From Actinacidiphila glaucinigra (lineage in GTDB: Bacteria > Actinomycetota > Actinomycetes > Streptomycetales > Streptomycetaceae): DNA of 64,000 bases. Positions 50,392-58,330 of this stretch are shown one piece after another. Made by a program: the position numbers and the translations under genes. The notes under the pieces were generated by a model. The model was given only the letters and a program-made list of their open reading frames with translations, was not told the DNA's origin and did no database searches. Numbering within the stretch: the first letter of the stretch is position 1; each line of letters opens with the position of its first letter. The DNA is taken from the NCBI RefSeq assembly GCF_900188405.1, contig NZ_FZOF01000030.1, forward strand, positions 43,834-107,833, written 5' to 3'.

Positions 50392-51529
50392 CGGCACCGG
50401 CGGTGCGCTCCGCATCGCCGTCGTCGGCAACCCCGGCAACCGCAGGACGGCCCTCTTCGCCGACGCGGTGCGTGCCGCGGAGCATCCCGAGCCCCGCGTG
50501 CTGGCGTGGCGCGACGTGCTGCGCGGACGGTACGCCTTCGCGCCCGGCGAGTTCGTGCGCGTCGACTCCCCCGGCGAGGACGCCGGGGTCGACCGGCTGC
50601 TGCGAGGCGCCGACGACCCGGCCCGGGTCGAGGGCACCGCGCTGTGGCACCGCCGTTTCACCGCCGCGGTGCGCGAGGTGACCGAGGCGGCCCGCCGCGC
50701 CGGTGCGGTGCCGTCGTCGGACGCCGGGGAGATCGCCGTCCTGTTCGACAAGCGGCGCTGCCACGCCCGGCTCGCCGCCGCGGGCGTCCCGGTGCCGCCC
50801 GCACCCGACGGGCCGCCGGTACGCGGCTGGGACGAGCTCAAGGAACGCCTGCGCGCCGCCCGGATGCCCCGGGCCTTCCTCAAACCCGCGCACGGCTCCT
50901 CCGCCTCCGGGGTGGTGGCGCTGGCGACGGCGGGTCCCGGACGGGTCAAGGCCACGACCTCGGTGGAGACCACCGCCGACGGGCGCCTGTTCAACTCGCT
51001 GCGGGTGCGCGAGTACCGCACGGAACCGGAGGTCGCCGCCCTCGTCGACGCGCTGGCCCCGGACGGGCTGCACGTCGAGCGCTGGCTGCCCAAGGCGTCG
51101 CTGCACGGCCGGGCGGCCGACCTGCGGGTGGTGGTGGTCGCCGGCCGCGCCACCCACGCCGTCGTCCGCACCAGCCGGCACCCGATGACGAACCTGCACC
51201 TCGGCGGCACCCGCGGTGACCTGGACACGGCCCGCGCGGCGATCCGCGCCGCGGGCGGCGACCTCTGCGACGTGCTGGCGACCGCGGAACGGGCGGCCGC
51301 CTGCTTCCCCGGCACGCTCTGCGTCGGCGTGGACGTCCTGCCCGCGACCGCCTGGCGCCGCTTCGCCGTCGGCGAGGTCAACGCCTTCGGGGATCTGCTG
51401 CCCCGGCTCACCGGCCTCCCGGGCAGCGGCGCCGAGGGCCTGGACACCTACGCCGCCCAGGTCGCCGCCGTACCGGCCGCGATGGAACGCGCGCGACGCG
51501 AGGAGCACCACCATGACGCCATCGTTTGA
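50372..51529 (+). CDS. STM4014-family ATP-grasp-like protein
   Basis: 385 residues. Features of an ATP-grasp ligase are readable: FDKRRCHARLAAAGVPVPPA (start of the central domain), MPRAFLKPAHGSSASGVVAL (ATP lysine and glycine loop), LHVERWLPKASLHGRAADLR (Glu and substrate Arg region) and FAVGEVNAFGDLLP with metal ligands Glu and Asn. It could join a carboxylate to an amine using ATP. ATG 50372 lies inside the end of the STM4015 copy 2 gene. Recognised by recall of the STM4014 family, not by search. Confidence 0.82.
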   Translation: MSPSPNSGTGGALRIAVVGNPGNRRTALFADAVRAAEHPEPRVLAWRDVLRGRYAFAPGEFVRVDSPGEDAGVDRLLRGADDPARVEGTALWHRRFTAAVREVTEAARRAGAVPSSDAGEIAVLFDKRRCHARLAAAGVPVPPAPDGPPVRGWDELKERLRAARMPRAFLKPAHGSSASGVVALATAGPGRVKATTSVETTADGRLFNSLRVREYRTEPEVAALVDALAPDGLHVERWLPKASLHGRAADLRVVVVAGRATHAVVRTSRHPMTNLHLGGTRGDLDTARAAIRAAGGDLCDVLATAERAAACFPGTLCVGVDVLPATAWRRFAVGEVNAFGDLLPRLTGLPGSGAEGLDTYAAQVAAVPAAMERARREEHHHDAIV

Positions 51530-52340
51530 CATGAACCGGATCGTGGGCAGCCACGACATCCTGCTGGTCACGCTGGACACCCTCCGCCACGACGTGGCCG
51601 AGGAGCTGGCCGCGGCCGGCCGTATCCCCCATCTGGCCCGCCATCTGCCCGGCGGCCGCTGGGAGCGCCGGCACGCGCCCGGCAGCTTCACCTACGCCTC
51701 CCACCAGGCGATCTTCGCGGGCTTCCTGCCCACGCCCACGGCGCCGGGCCCCCACCCCCGGCTGTTCGCGGCGCGCTTCGCCGGCAGCGAGAGCACCGCG
51801 GACGGCACCTTCGTGTACGACACCCCCGATCTGGTGTCGGGGCTGGCCGCGGCCGGCTACCGCACGGTGTGCATCGGCGGCGTCGGCTTCTTCAACAAGC
51901 AGGCGCCGCTGGGCTCGGTGCTGCCCGGGCTCTTCCAGGAGAGCCACTGGGAGCCGGAGTTCGGCGTGCCCTCCCCCACCTCCTTCGAGGCGCAGGTGGC
52001 CCGCGCCGAGGAGGTCGTCGCCGCCCTGCCGCCGGAGCAAAGGCTGTTCCTCTTCGTGAACGTGTCCGCACTGCACCAGCCCAACTGGTTCCACCTGCCG
52101 GGCGCCACCAGGGAGGCGGGCGACTCCCGCGCCACCCATGCCGCCGCCCTGGAGTACGTCGACCGCCACACCGGCAGGCTCTTCGCCGCCGCCTCCAGCC
52201 GCCGCCCGTGCCTTGCCGTCGTCTGCTCCGACCACGGCACGGCGTACGGCGAGGACGGCCACACCGGCCACCGCATCGGCCACGAGGTCGTGTGGACGGT
52301 GCCCTACGCCCACTTCCTCCTCGACGGGGCCGCCCGATGA
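51513..52340 (+). CDS. STM4013-family alkaline-phosphatase-superfamily hydrolase
   Basis: 275 residues, shorter than sulfatases (about 450). ILLVTLDTLRHDVAEEL gives the first metal Asp, GSFTYASHQAIFAGFLP is the nucleophile region (Thr or Ser where sulfatases have Cys), and LAVVCSDHGTAYGEDGHTGH supplies the Asp-His metal pair plus further His. The formylglycine motif is absent, so a phosphate- or phosphonate-type ester is likelier than sulfate. No signal peptide: cytoplasmic. AGGAG at 51501-51505; start overlaps STM4014, end overlaps STM4012 (ATGA). Confidence 0.85.
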   Translation: MTPSFDMNRIVGSHDILLVTLDTLRHDVAEELAAAGRIPHLARHLPGGRWERRHAPGSFTYASHQAIFAGFLPTPTAPGPHPRLFAARFAGSESTADGTFVYDTPDLVSGLAAAGYRTVCIGGVGFFNKQAPLGSVLPGLFQESHWEPEFGVPSPTSFEAQVARAEEVVAALPPEQRLFLFVNVSALHQPNWFHLPGATREAGDSRATHAAALEYVDRHTGRLFAAASSRRPCLAVVCSDHGTAYGEDGHTGHRIGHEVVWTVPYAHFLLDGAAR

Positions 52341-53716
52341 CCCTCACCGATGTGACGCTCTCCCCGACGCCCCCGGCCACGGCCGCCGTGCGCCCGTACC
52401 GGCACTACGTGTACGCGTACCCGCACAAGACGGCCTACCGCGCGCTGCCCCGCGAGGGGGCCCGGCTGCGCGATCTGTGGGCGGACGAGCCGAAGGACGC
52501 GCTGTCCCTCTACTTCCACATCCCGTTCTGCGAGGTCCGCTGCGGCTTCTGCAACCTCTTCACCAGGATCGGGGCGCCCGGCGACCTGGCCACCGCCTAC
52601 CTGGACGCTCTCGAGCGCCAGGCCGCGGCGGTGCGGGAGGCGCTGGGCGAGGGCGCGCGGTTCGCCAACGCGGCCTTCGGCGGCGGCACTCCGACATACC
52701 TGGAGGCCGCCGAGCTGGAGCGGCTCTGCGACCTCGCCGAACACGGCCTGGGGGCCGACCTGCGGGCGATCCCGCTGTCCGTGGAGGCCTCCCCGGCCAC
52801 CGCGACCGCCGACCGGCTGTCGGTGCTGGCGGAGCGCGGCACGACCCGGCTGAGCCTGGGGGTGCAGAGCTTCGTGGAGGCCGAGGCGCGCGCCGCCGTC
52901 CGCCCCCAGCGGCGGGGCGACGTCGAGGCGGCGCTGGGCAGGATCCGGGAGGCGGGCATCCCCGTCCTCAACATCGACCTGATCTACGGCATCGACGGCC
53001 AGACCGAGCGGTCCTGGACGGAGTCCCTCGACGCCGCGCTCGCCTGGCGCCCCGAGGAGCTCTACCTGTACCCCCTGTACGTCCGCCCGCTCACCGGGCT
53101 CGGCCGGCACGCGGCCGACGCCGAGCGGGGCGAGGAGACGTGGGACGAGCAGCGGCTGCGGCTGTACCGCCACGGCCGCGACCATCTGCTGGCGCACGGC
53201 TACGAGCAGGTGTCGATGCGCATGTTCCGCCGTACCGACGCCCCGGCCGGCGGCGGCGGCGACTACGCCTGCCAGACCGACGGCATGGTGGGCCTCGGCT
53301 GCGGGGCCCGCTCGTACACCTCCACGCTGCACTACTCCTTCGACTACGCCGTCGACATGCACCGCATCCGCGGCATCATCGACGCCTACACACAGCGCAC
53401 CACGCGGGAGTTCGCTCACGCCGACTACGGCTGGGCGATGGACGACGAGGAGGCCCGCCGCCGTCATCTGCTGCAGTCCCTGCTGCAGGCCGAGGGCCTG
53501 TCCGTCGCGGAGTACCGGGCCCGGTTCGGCTCGGCGCCGGGAGAGGACTTCGCCGAGGAGCTGGAGCGCTTTTCGGACCGGGGCTGGCTGGACGCGTCGG
53601 CGGGCACGGACGTGCTGCGGCTGTCGCCCGAGGGCCTGGCCCACTCCGACGCGGCCGGTCCCGAGCTGTTCTCCGCCGCCGTGCGCCGGCGCATGGCCGC
53701 CTACGAGCCCAAGTGA
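52337..53716 (+). CDS. STM4012-family radical SAM enzyme (HemN-like)
   Basis: 459 residues. The cluster motif is HIPFCEVRCGFCNLF (C65, C69, C72). GGGTPTYLEAAEL (SAM amino group), VEASPATATADRL and LSLGVQSFVEAEARAAVR (as in coproporphyrinogen III dehydrogenase HemN and HemW) follow, then NIDLIYGIDGQTERSW. The C-terminal HemN-like domain (RRRHLLQSLLQAEGLSVAEY) is present. It is not the haem enzyme: no adjacent haem genes, and the N-terminal extension VYAYPHKTAYRALP is specific to this family. Carries out an unknown radical step. Confidence 0.9.
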   Translation: MTLTDVTLSPTPPATAAVRPYRHYVYAYPHKTAYRALPREGARLRDLWADEPKDALSLYFHIPFCEVRCGFCNLFTRIGAPGDLATAYLDALERQAAAVREALGEGARFANAAFGGGTPTYLEAAELERLCDLAEHGLGADLRAIPLSVEASPATATADRLSVLAERGTTRLSLGVQSFVEAEARAAVRPQRRGDVEAALGRIREAGIPVLNIDLIYGIDGQTERSWTESLDAALAWRPEELYLYPLYVRPLTGLGRHAADAERGEETWDEQRLRLYRHGRDHLLAHGYEQVSMRMFRRTDAPAGGGGDYACQTDGMVGLGCGARSYTSTLHYSFDYAVDMHRIRGIIDAYTQRTTREFAHADYGWAMDDEEARRRHLLQSLLQAEGLSVAEYRARFGSAPGEDFAEELERFSDRGWLDASAGTDVLRLSPEGLAHSDAAGPELFSAAVRRRMAAYEPK

Positions 53717-54618
53717 GCGCCCACGCCATGGACCTGACGATCCTCTATCGCGGACCTCTCGCCTCGTGCGACTACGACTGCCCGTACTGCCCCTTCGCCA
53801 AGCGCCGTGACAGCCGCGCCCAGCTGACCGCCGACCGCTCCGCCCTGGAGCGCTTCGCCGGCTGGGCGTCCGAGCAGACCGGGGACCGGCTCTCCCTGCT
53901 GTTCACCCCGTGGGGCGAGGGCCTGGTCCGCTCCTGGTACCGGCGCGCCCTGGCGGAGCTGAGCCGGCTGCCGCACGTCCGCCGGGTGGCGATCCAGACC
54001 AACCTGAGCGGCCGCACGCAGTGGCTGGACGAGGCGGACCCGGACACCATCGCCCTGTGGTGCACCTTCCACCCCGGCCAGACGCCCTACGACCGCTTCC
54101 TGGCCAAGTGCCGCGACCTCGCGGAGCGCGGAATCCGCCACAGCGTGGGAGTCGTCGGCCTGCCGGAGCACCTGGAGCAGGCCCGCCGGCTGCGGGACGA
54201 CCTCCCGGACCACGTCTACCTGTGGGTCAACGCCGCCGAGGGCCATACGTACACCGACGCCGAGGCGGCGCGGTGGACCGCGCTGGACCCGCTCTTCCCG
54301 TACAGCCGGCATCCGCACCGCAGCGCGGGCCTGCCGTGCCGCACGGGCGAGTCGGTCGTCTCGGTGGACGGCGAAGGCACGGTGCGCCGCTGCCACTTCG
54401 TCCGCGAGGAGCTGGGCAACCTCTACGACGGCTCCTACCGCGCGGCGCTGCGCCCGCGCGCGTGCCCGCTGGCCGTCTGCGACTGCCACATCGGCTACGT
54501 CCACCTGGAGACGCTGCCGTTGTACGACGTGTTCGCGGGCGGGGTCCTGGAGCGGATCCCCGCCGCGCCACCGCCCGGGCGGACACCGCTGCGGCTGCTG
54601 ACGCCGGCCTCCTCGTAG
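53713..54618 (+). CDS. STM4011-family radical SAM enzyme with SPASM-like cysteines
   Basis: 301 residues from GTG 53713 (ATG 53728 is an alternative). Radical SAM motif CDYDCPYC (C19, C23, C26) follows LYRGPLAS. The C-terminal region has a C-x12-G-x4-C segment beginning CRTGESVVSVDG and ending TVRRCHF, followed by RACPLAVCDCHIGY: seven or so Cys that resemble SPASM/Twitch domains, which bind extra Fe-S clusters in peptide-modifying enzymes. The stop of STM4012 overlaps as GTGA. Last gene of the operon; a hairpin terminator follows. Confidence 0.88.
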   Translation: MSAHAMDLTILYRGPLASCDYDCPYCPFAKRRDSRAQLTADRSALERFAGWASEQTGDRLSLLFTPWGEGLVRSWYRRALAELSRLPHVRRVAIQTNLSGRTQWLDEADPDTIALWCTFHPGQTPYDRFLAKCRDLAERGIRHSVGVVGLPEHLEQARRLRDDLPDHVYLWVNAAEGHTYTDAEAARWTALDPLFPYSRHPHRSAGLPCRTGESVVSVDGEGTVRRCHFVREELGNLYDGSYRAALRPRACPLAVCDCHIGYVHLETLPLYDVFAGGVLERIPAAPPPGRTPLRLLTPASS

Positions 54619-54628
54619 CGGTCGGCCC

Positions 54629-54651
54629 GGCGCGCCAGTCCCCGGCGCGCC
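54629..54651. terminator. Hairpin after STM4011
   Basis: GGCGCGCC occurs twice (54629-54636, 54644-54651); being self-complementary, the copies pair across a 7-base loop. It separates the STM operon from the convergent methyltransferase gene. Confidence 0.55.
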
Positions 54652-54664
54652 CGCCCCGGCGGTG

Positions 54665-55555
54665 TCAGCCCTTGCGGCCGACTCCTCCCCAGAAGGCGAT
54701 GCGGACGTTCTCGCCCTCCTGGACGAGCGGGCCGTCCGGGCGCCACAGCGGTACCTGCACCAGGCCCGGTTCGACGAGGGAGAACCCCTCGAAGAAGGGC
54801 TCGATCTCCGGCTTGCCGCGCAGGGTGAGGGTGGAGGTGGCGTTCTTGTACGCCTCACCGGCGTCGGCGTCGACGTCCCGGTGGAAGTCGGTGGTGCCGT
54901 GGCTGAGGATCAGCAGGCTGCCGGCCGGGAGGTTCTTGGTGAGGGTGCGCACGATCCCGGCCGGGTCCTCGTCGTCGCGGACGAAGTGCAGGAGCGCGAC
55001 GAGCATCAGGGCGACGGGCTCGTCGAAGTCGATCAGCTCCCGGATCGTGGCGTGTTCCAGGATGGTCTCGGGCTCGCGGACGTCGCCGAGGAAGAAACCG
55101 GCGTTGCCGGTGTTGGTGAGCCGCGCGCCGGCGTGGGCGGCGACGATCGGGTCGTTGTCGACGTAGGCGACCCGGGCCTCGGGGACGACGGAGCGGGCGA
55201 CCTCGTGGGTGTTGGGCGAGGTGGGGATGCCGGTGCCGATGTCGACGAACTGCCGGATGCCCTGTCCCGCCGCGTAACGCACCGCGCGCTGCATGAAGTC
55301 CCGGTTGGCGCGCGCGCTGGGGCGCGCGTCGGGGGTCATGTGGATCACCATCTCGGCCGCCTCACGGTCGGCCTCGTAGTTGTCCTTGCCGCCGAGGTAG
55401 TAGTCGTACATCCGGGCCGGGTGCGGCCGGCTGGTGTCGATCTCCTCCGCGGGGAAGCCCTTGTCGGTCAACGCCCTGCTCCGTTCGGATTCCGGTGGCC
55501 CTTGCGGGTCCAGGTCGGTGCGGTCGGTGGTCTTCCGTTCCGTCCCGCCGCTCAC
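54665..55555 (-). CDS. S-adenosyl methyltransferase (SAF-type, Streptomyces family)
   Basis: 296 residues. IDTSRPHPARMYDYYLGGKDNYEADR, in parts, and FVDIGTGIPTSPNTHEVAR are the signatures of the large actinomycete SAM-dependent methyltransferase family (PF04672); YVDNDPIVAAHAGARL binds the cofactor. Target unknown. GTG 55555 overlaps the DUF397 stop as GTGA, so it is the third gene of the WhiJ-like operon. Such methyltransferases are frequent neighbours of XRE/DUF397 pairs. Confidence 0.88.
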   Translation of the reverse strand: MSGGTERKTTDRTDLDPQGPPESERSRALTDKGFPAEEIDTSRPHPARMYDYYLGGKDNYEADREAAEMVIHMTPDARPSARANRDFMQRAVRYAAGQGIRQFVDIGTGIPTSPNTHEVARSVVPEARVAYVDNDPIVAAHAGARLTNTGNAGFFLGDVREPETILEHATIRELIDFDEPVALMLVALLHFVRDDEDPAGIVRTLTKNLPAGSLLILSHGTTDFHRDVDADAGEAYKNATSTLTLRGKPEIEPFFEGFSLVEPGLVQVPLWRPDGPLVQEGENVRIAFWGGVGRKG

Positions 55556-55794
55556 GGCAGCAGGAAGTCGGCCTGGCCGGCCTTGGCGCCCTGGATGAAC
55601 GACATCATCTCGCTGCCGGTGTAGATCAGGCAGGGCCCGTCCGGGTCGGCGGACTGCCGTAACGCCACCCGGCCGTCGTCCATCCTGAGGGCTTCGACGC
55701 ACGAGCCGCCGTTGCCCCCGCTCCACGGCTTGCGCCAGCCCTCGTCGGCGAGTTCCCCGGCGGGCATGCCGTTGTAGATCCGCTCCATGGTCAT
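55552..55794 (-). CDS. DUF397 protein, TTA-containing
   Basis: 80 residues. GWRKPWSGGNGGSCVEAL and LRQSADPDGPCLIYTGSE are the DUF397 hallmark (Trp-Ser and Cys-Val-Glu motifs). These proteins act with a neighbouring WhiJ-like DUF5753 regulator, probably as its partner or antidote. Codon 45 is TTA (bases 55660-55662), so translation should need the bldA tRNA and thus be tied to development. ATG 55794 overlaps the regulator stop (ATGA). Confidence 0.92.
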   Translation of the reverse strand: MTMERIYNGMPAGELADEGWRKPWSGGNGGSCVEALRMDDGRVALRQSADPDGPCLIYTGSEMMSFIQGAKAGQADFLLP

Positions 55795-56657
55795 GTCTCC
55801 TTGTGGATGCCACCGAGGATCCGCTCGGTGCTCTGGGTCGGCGCGGCTTGTGCGCACATCCGGTCCAGGGCCTCCAGGAAGGTCGAGACGTCGTCGCGGT
55901 CGTCGAAGTAGACGGCCCCGACCAGGCTTTCGGAGTAGACGACGTCCGGGAGGTCGTGCGTCTGGAACCGGAAGATGTGGAACGGGCCGTACATGGCGGG
56001 GTGCGGTCCGGCCGTGAACGGCATGATCTGCAGTCGTACGTTGGGCAGCGCGCAGGAGTCGATCAGCCTGGCGATCTGGGCCCGCATGACCGCCGGACGC
56101 CCGATGGGTCTTCGCAGAACCGTCTCGTCCATGACGATCCAGACCAGCGGCGCGTCCTCCCGGGTGAGCAGCGCCTGGCGTTCCATGCGCAGCGCGACCC
56201 CGCGTTCGACCTCCGCGTCGCCGGCGCCGGGGTTCCCCGCCCGCAGCACCTCGCGCGCGTAGTCCTCGGTCTGCAGCAGTCCGGGGACGTAGTGCGGCTC
56301 GTAGGCGCGGATGACGCCGGCCTCGCCCTCCAGGCTCACGAAGGCGCTGAACCAGTCGGGCAGGACGTCGCGGTAGCGGTGCCACCAGCCGGGCTGGTTG
56401 GCCTCCCGGGCGAGCGCGAGGAACTCCTCGAGCTCCGCCGGGTCGGTGACCCCGTAGGTGCGCAGGAGCTTCTCGACGTAGGGGATCTTCAGGCCGACCT
56501 CGGCCTTCTCCATGCGGCGGATCGTGGCGTGGGTGACGTCGAGGGCCCGGCCGGCGTCCTCGAAGGAGAGCCCCGCCTTCTCGCGCAGGTCCTGGAGCCG
56601 TTTGCCGAGCACCACCCGGAGGACGGTGGGAGCACCGGCCGACCGTGCGTCCGTCAC
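55791..56657 (-). CDS. WhiJ-like XRE regulator with DUF5753
   Basis: 288 residues from GTG 56657 (GGGGAAG 6 nt upstream; TTG 56672 is poorer). The XRE HTH is RLQDLREKAGLSFEDAGRAL followed by VTHATIRRMEKAEVGLKIP. The rest is DUF5753: YEPHYVPGLLQTEDYAREV, LVWIVMDETVLRRPIG, VRLQIMPFTAGPHPAM and the acidic VYFDDRDDVSTFLEAL. WhiJ-like proteins repress developmental genes and are relieved by their DUF397 partner. Divergent from an AbaA-like gene; a perfect palindrome (56736-56750) lies between them. Confidence 0.92.
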   Translation of the reverse strand: MTDARSAGAPTVLRVVLGKRLQDLREKAGLSFEDAGRALDVTHATIRRMEKAEVGLKIPYVEKLLRTYGVTDPAELEEFLALAREANQPGWWHRYRDVLPDWFSAFVSLEGEAGVIRAYEPHYVPGLLQTEDYAREVLRAGNPGAGDAEVERGVALRMERQALLTREDAPLVWIVMDETVLRRPIGRPAVMRAQIARLIDSCALPNVRLQIMPFTAGPHPAMYGPFHIFRFQTHDLPDVVYSESLVGAVYFDDRDDVSTFLEALDRMCAQAAPTQSTERILGGIHKET

Positions 56658-56735
56658 GACCAACTTCCCCAACTCCCCTCTGCTCCAAGCAGTGTGTCAT
56701 GCCGTCATCGAAAACCGACAGTGCGCACCGGCCGT

Positions 56736-56750
56736 TCTGTAAATTACAGA
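56736..56750. promoter_or_regulatory. Operator palindrome in the WhiJ-like/AbaA-like gap
   Basis: TCTGTAA, one A, TTACAGA: a 15-bp perfect inverted repeat in an AT-rich patch of the 137-bp divergent promoter region. The likely binding site of the WhiJ-like XRE protein. TTGCCA near 56759 and TAGTTG near 56784 are candidate promoter boxes for the plus-strand gene. Confidence 0.6.
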
Positions 56751-56794
56751 TCGCATCTTGCCAACGGTTCGAACGGGACCGCATAGTTGGTGAC

Positions 56795-57253
56795 GTGGCC
56801 TCCTCACCAGACGCTCTGCGGTTAGAGCGCCGTGGCACCCTCGACGCCCGTCGCTGCCAGGACCTGTTCCGTTTGCCCGCCCACGGGTCCTCGGTCGCCG
56901 ACGCACGCCATCGCGTGCGGGCACGGCTGCGGGAGTGGGAGACGGACGAGGGACTGCGCGACGACGCGGAGATGATCGTTTCCGAGCTCTTCACCAACGC
57001 CGTCATGCACACCGGCAGTGAGTTCATCACCTGCGGGATGCGGTACGACGGCACCCGGCTGCGGCTCGAAGTCAGCGACCAGGGGCGCGCGCCGACTGCG
57101 CCCCGGCCGCGGGCGGCGGGCGTGGACGAGGAGGGCGGACGCGGTCTGCTGCTGGTGGGCGCGCTCTCGCAGGCCTGGGGAGTGCGGCCCACCGACGACG
57201 GCGGCGGCCGTGTCGTGTGGGCCGAACTCGGCGACGGGCCGCCGTCCTTCTGA
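56795..57253 (+). CDS. AbaA/RsbW-like ATP-binding protein, TTA-containing
   Basis: 152 residues from GTG 56795, probably near-leaderless. GHKL ATPase boxes: MIVSELFTNAVMHTGSEF (N box, Asn), LEVSDQGRAP (G1, Asp-x-Gly) and GGRGLLLVGALSQAWGV (G2). This is the histidine-kinase-like anti-sigma-factor family, the AbaA-like member of the WhiJ set. Codon 10 is TTA (56822-56824), so it too depends on bldA. Upstream in-frame sequence runs across the operator and was rejected as coding. Confidence 0.88.
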   Translation: MASSPDALRLERRGTLDARRCQDLFRLPAHGSSVADARHRVRARLREWETDEGLRDDAEMIVSELFTNAVMHTGSEFITCGMRYDGTRLRLEVSDQGRAPTAPRPRAAGVDEEGGRGLLLVGALSQAWGVRPTDDGGGRVVWAELGDGPPSF

Positions 57254-57293
57254 CGTCAGCCCGGCGGGGCACGCACCGGGACCCGCCCGCCGC

Positions 57294-58085
57294 CTACAGC
57301 GGCAGCAGGTCCGGACGCTTGGGTTCCACGTTGTCGCCGGAGGACTCCCCGCGCAGCCTCCGGCCGATCCAGGGCACGAGGTACTCGCGGGCCCACTGGA
57401 TGTTGTCCCGCCGGATCTCGGCGGGCGCGCGGAACCTCTCCGGCGGCCACGCCTGGTCGGGGTCGGCAGGCACCTCGAGGCCCAGCACCTGCGCGGCGCG
57501 CAGGGCGACCCTGGTGTGCCCCTCGGGCGACAGGTGGAGGCGGTCGGCGTCCCAGGCCCTGCGGTCCTGGACCGAACGGAGCGACCACAGGTCCAGCACC
57601 GGGGAGTCGTACCGGTCGGCGATGGCACGCACATGGGCCGTGTAGGTGGCGATCTTGCCGCGCAGATGCCGCAGCACGGGAATGCCCCGGGTGTCGAAGC
57701 CCGTGCACAGCACGACGGTGCCGACGGTCGCGGTGAGGCGGGCGACCGCCGCCTCGTAGCGCTCGGCGACGTCGTCCGGGTCGCTGCCGGGACGGAGGAT
57801 GTCGTTGCCGCCCGCACAGAAGGTCACGAGGTCGGGCGCGAGTTCCACGGCCCTCGGCACCTGCTCCTCGACGATCTGGTCGAGGAGGCGGCCGCGCACC
57901 GCGAGGTTGGCGTACCGGAAGTCGTGCTCGGGGCGGCGGTCGGAGAGGAGGACCGCCAGCCGGTCGGCCCAGCCGATGAACGTCCCGTCGGGACCCGGAT
58001 CGCCCACACCTTCCGTGAAGCTGTCCCCCACGGCTGCGTACGACCCGATGGCGTCGCTGTTGTCTGTTCTCGAATCGTCTGGCAC
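57294..58085 (-). CDS. SGNH/GDSL hydrolase
   Basis: 263 residues from GTG 58085, with GAGGAGGTG about 11 nt upstream. Block I is YAAVGDSFTEGVGD (Ser), block III VTFCAGGNDILRPG (Asn in GGND) and block V WDADRLHLSPEGHTRVALRA (Asp and His). No signal peptide. An esterase or lipase of broad substrate range. The 58086-58330 gap is a divergent promoter region: it shows SD and -10-like sequences (TAAGGT 58266-58271) but no gene. Confidence 0.9.
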   Translation of the reverse strand: MPDDSRTDNSDAIGSYAAVGDSFTEGVGDPGPDGTFIGWADRLAVLLSDRRPEHDFRYANLAVRGRLLDQIVEEQVPRAVELAPDLVTFCAGGNDILRPGSDPDDVAERYEAAVARLTATVGTVVLCTGFDTRGIPVLRHLRGKIATYTAHVRAIADRYDSPVLDLWSLRSVQDRRAWDADRLHLSPEGHTRVALRAAQVLGLEVPADPDQAWPPERFRAPAEIRRDNIQWAREYLVPWIGRRLRGESSGDNVEPKRPDLLPL

Positions 58086-58330
58086 GGCAGCACATACTTC
58101 ACCTCCTCAAGTGACTTACGCCACCGTAACCAGGGGTTGACGGGGGGTGATCTATCCCACCCGGCCGGATCCACCGGAAACGGAATAAGACGGCCTTCCG
58201 CCGGCGCCGGGACGACCCCCTTCCGCAATCACATACCACCCGGTACGGGCCCGGCCGGGGTGCCGTAAGGTCGGGAGTGGTCCGGCCGCCGGTGACCCGC
58301 ACCGCCCGGCCCCTGAGCGAAGGAGCGCCG

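Noticed and set aside
48226..54664. Small precursor peptide gene for the STM radical SAM enzymes
   Set aside because: The divergent gap and the end of the operon contain no convincing short gene with ribosome site; if there is a substrate it may be an LRR protein or encoded elsewhere.
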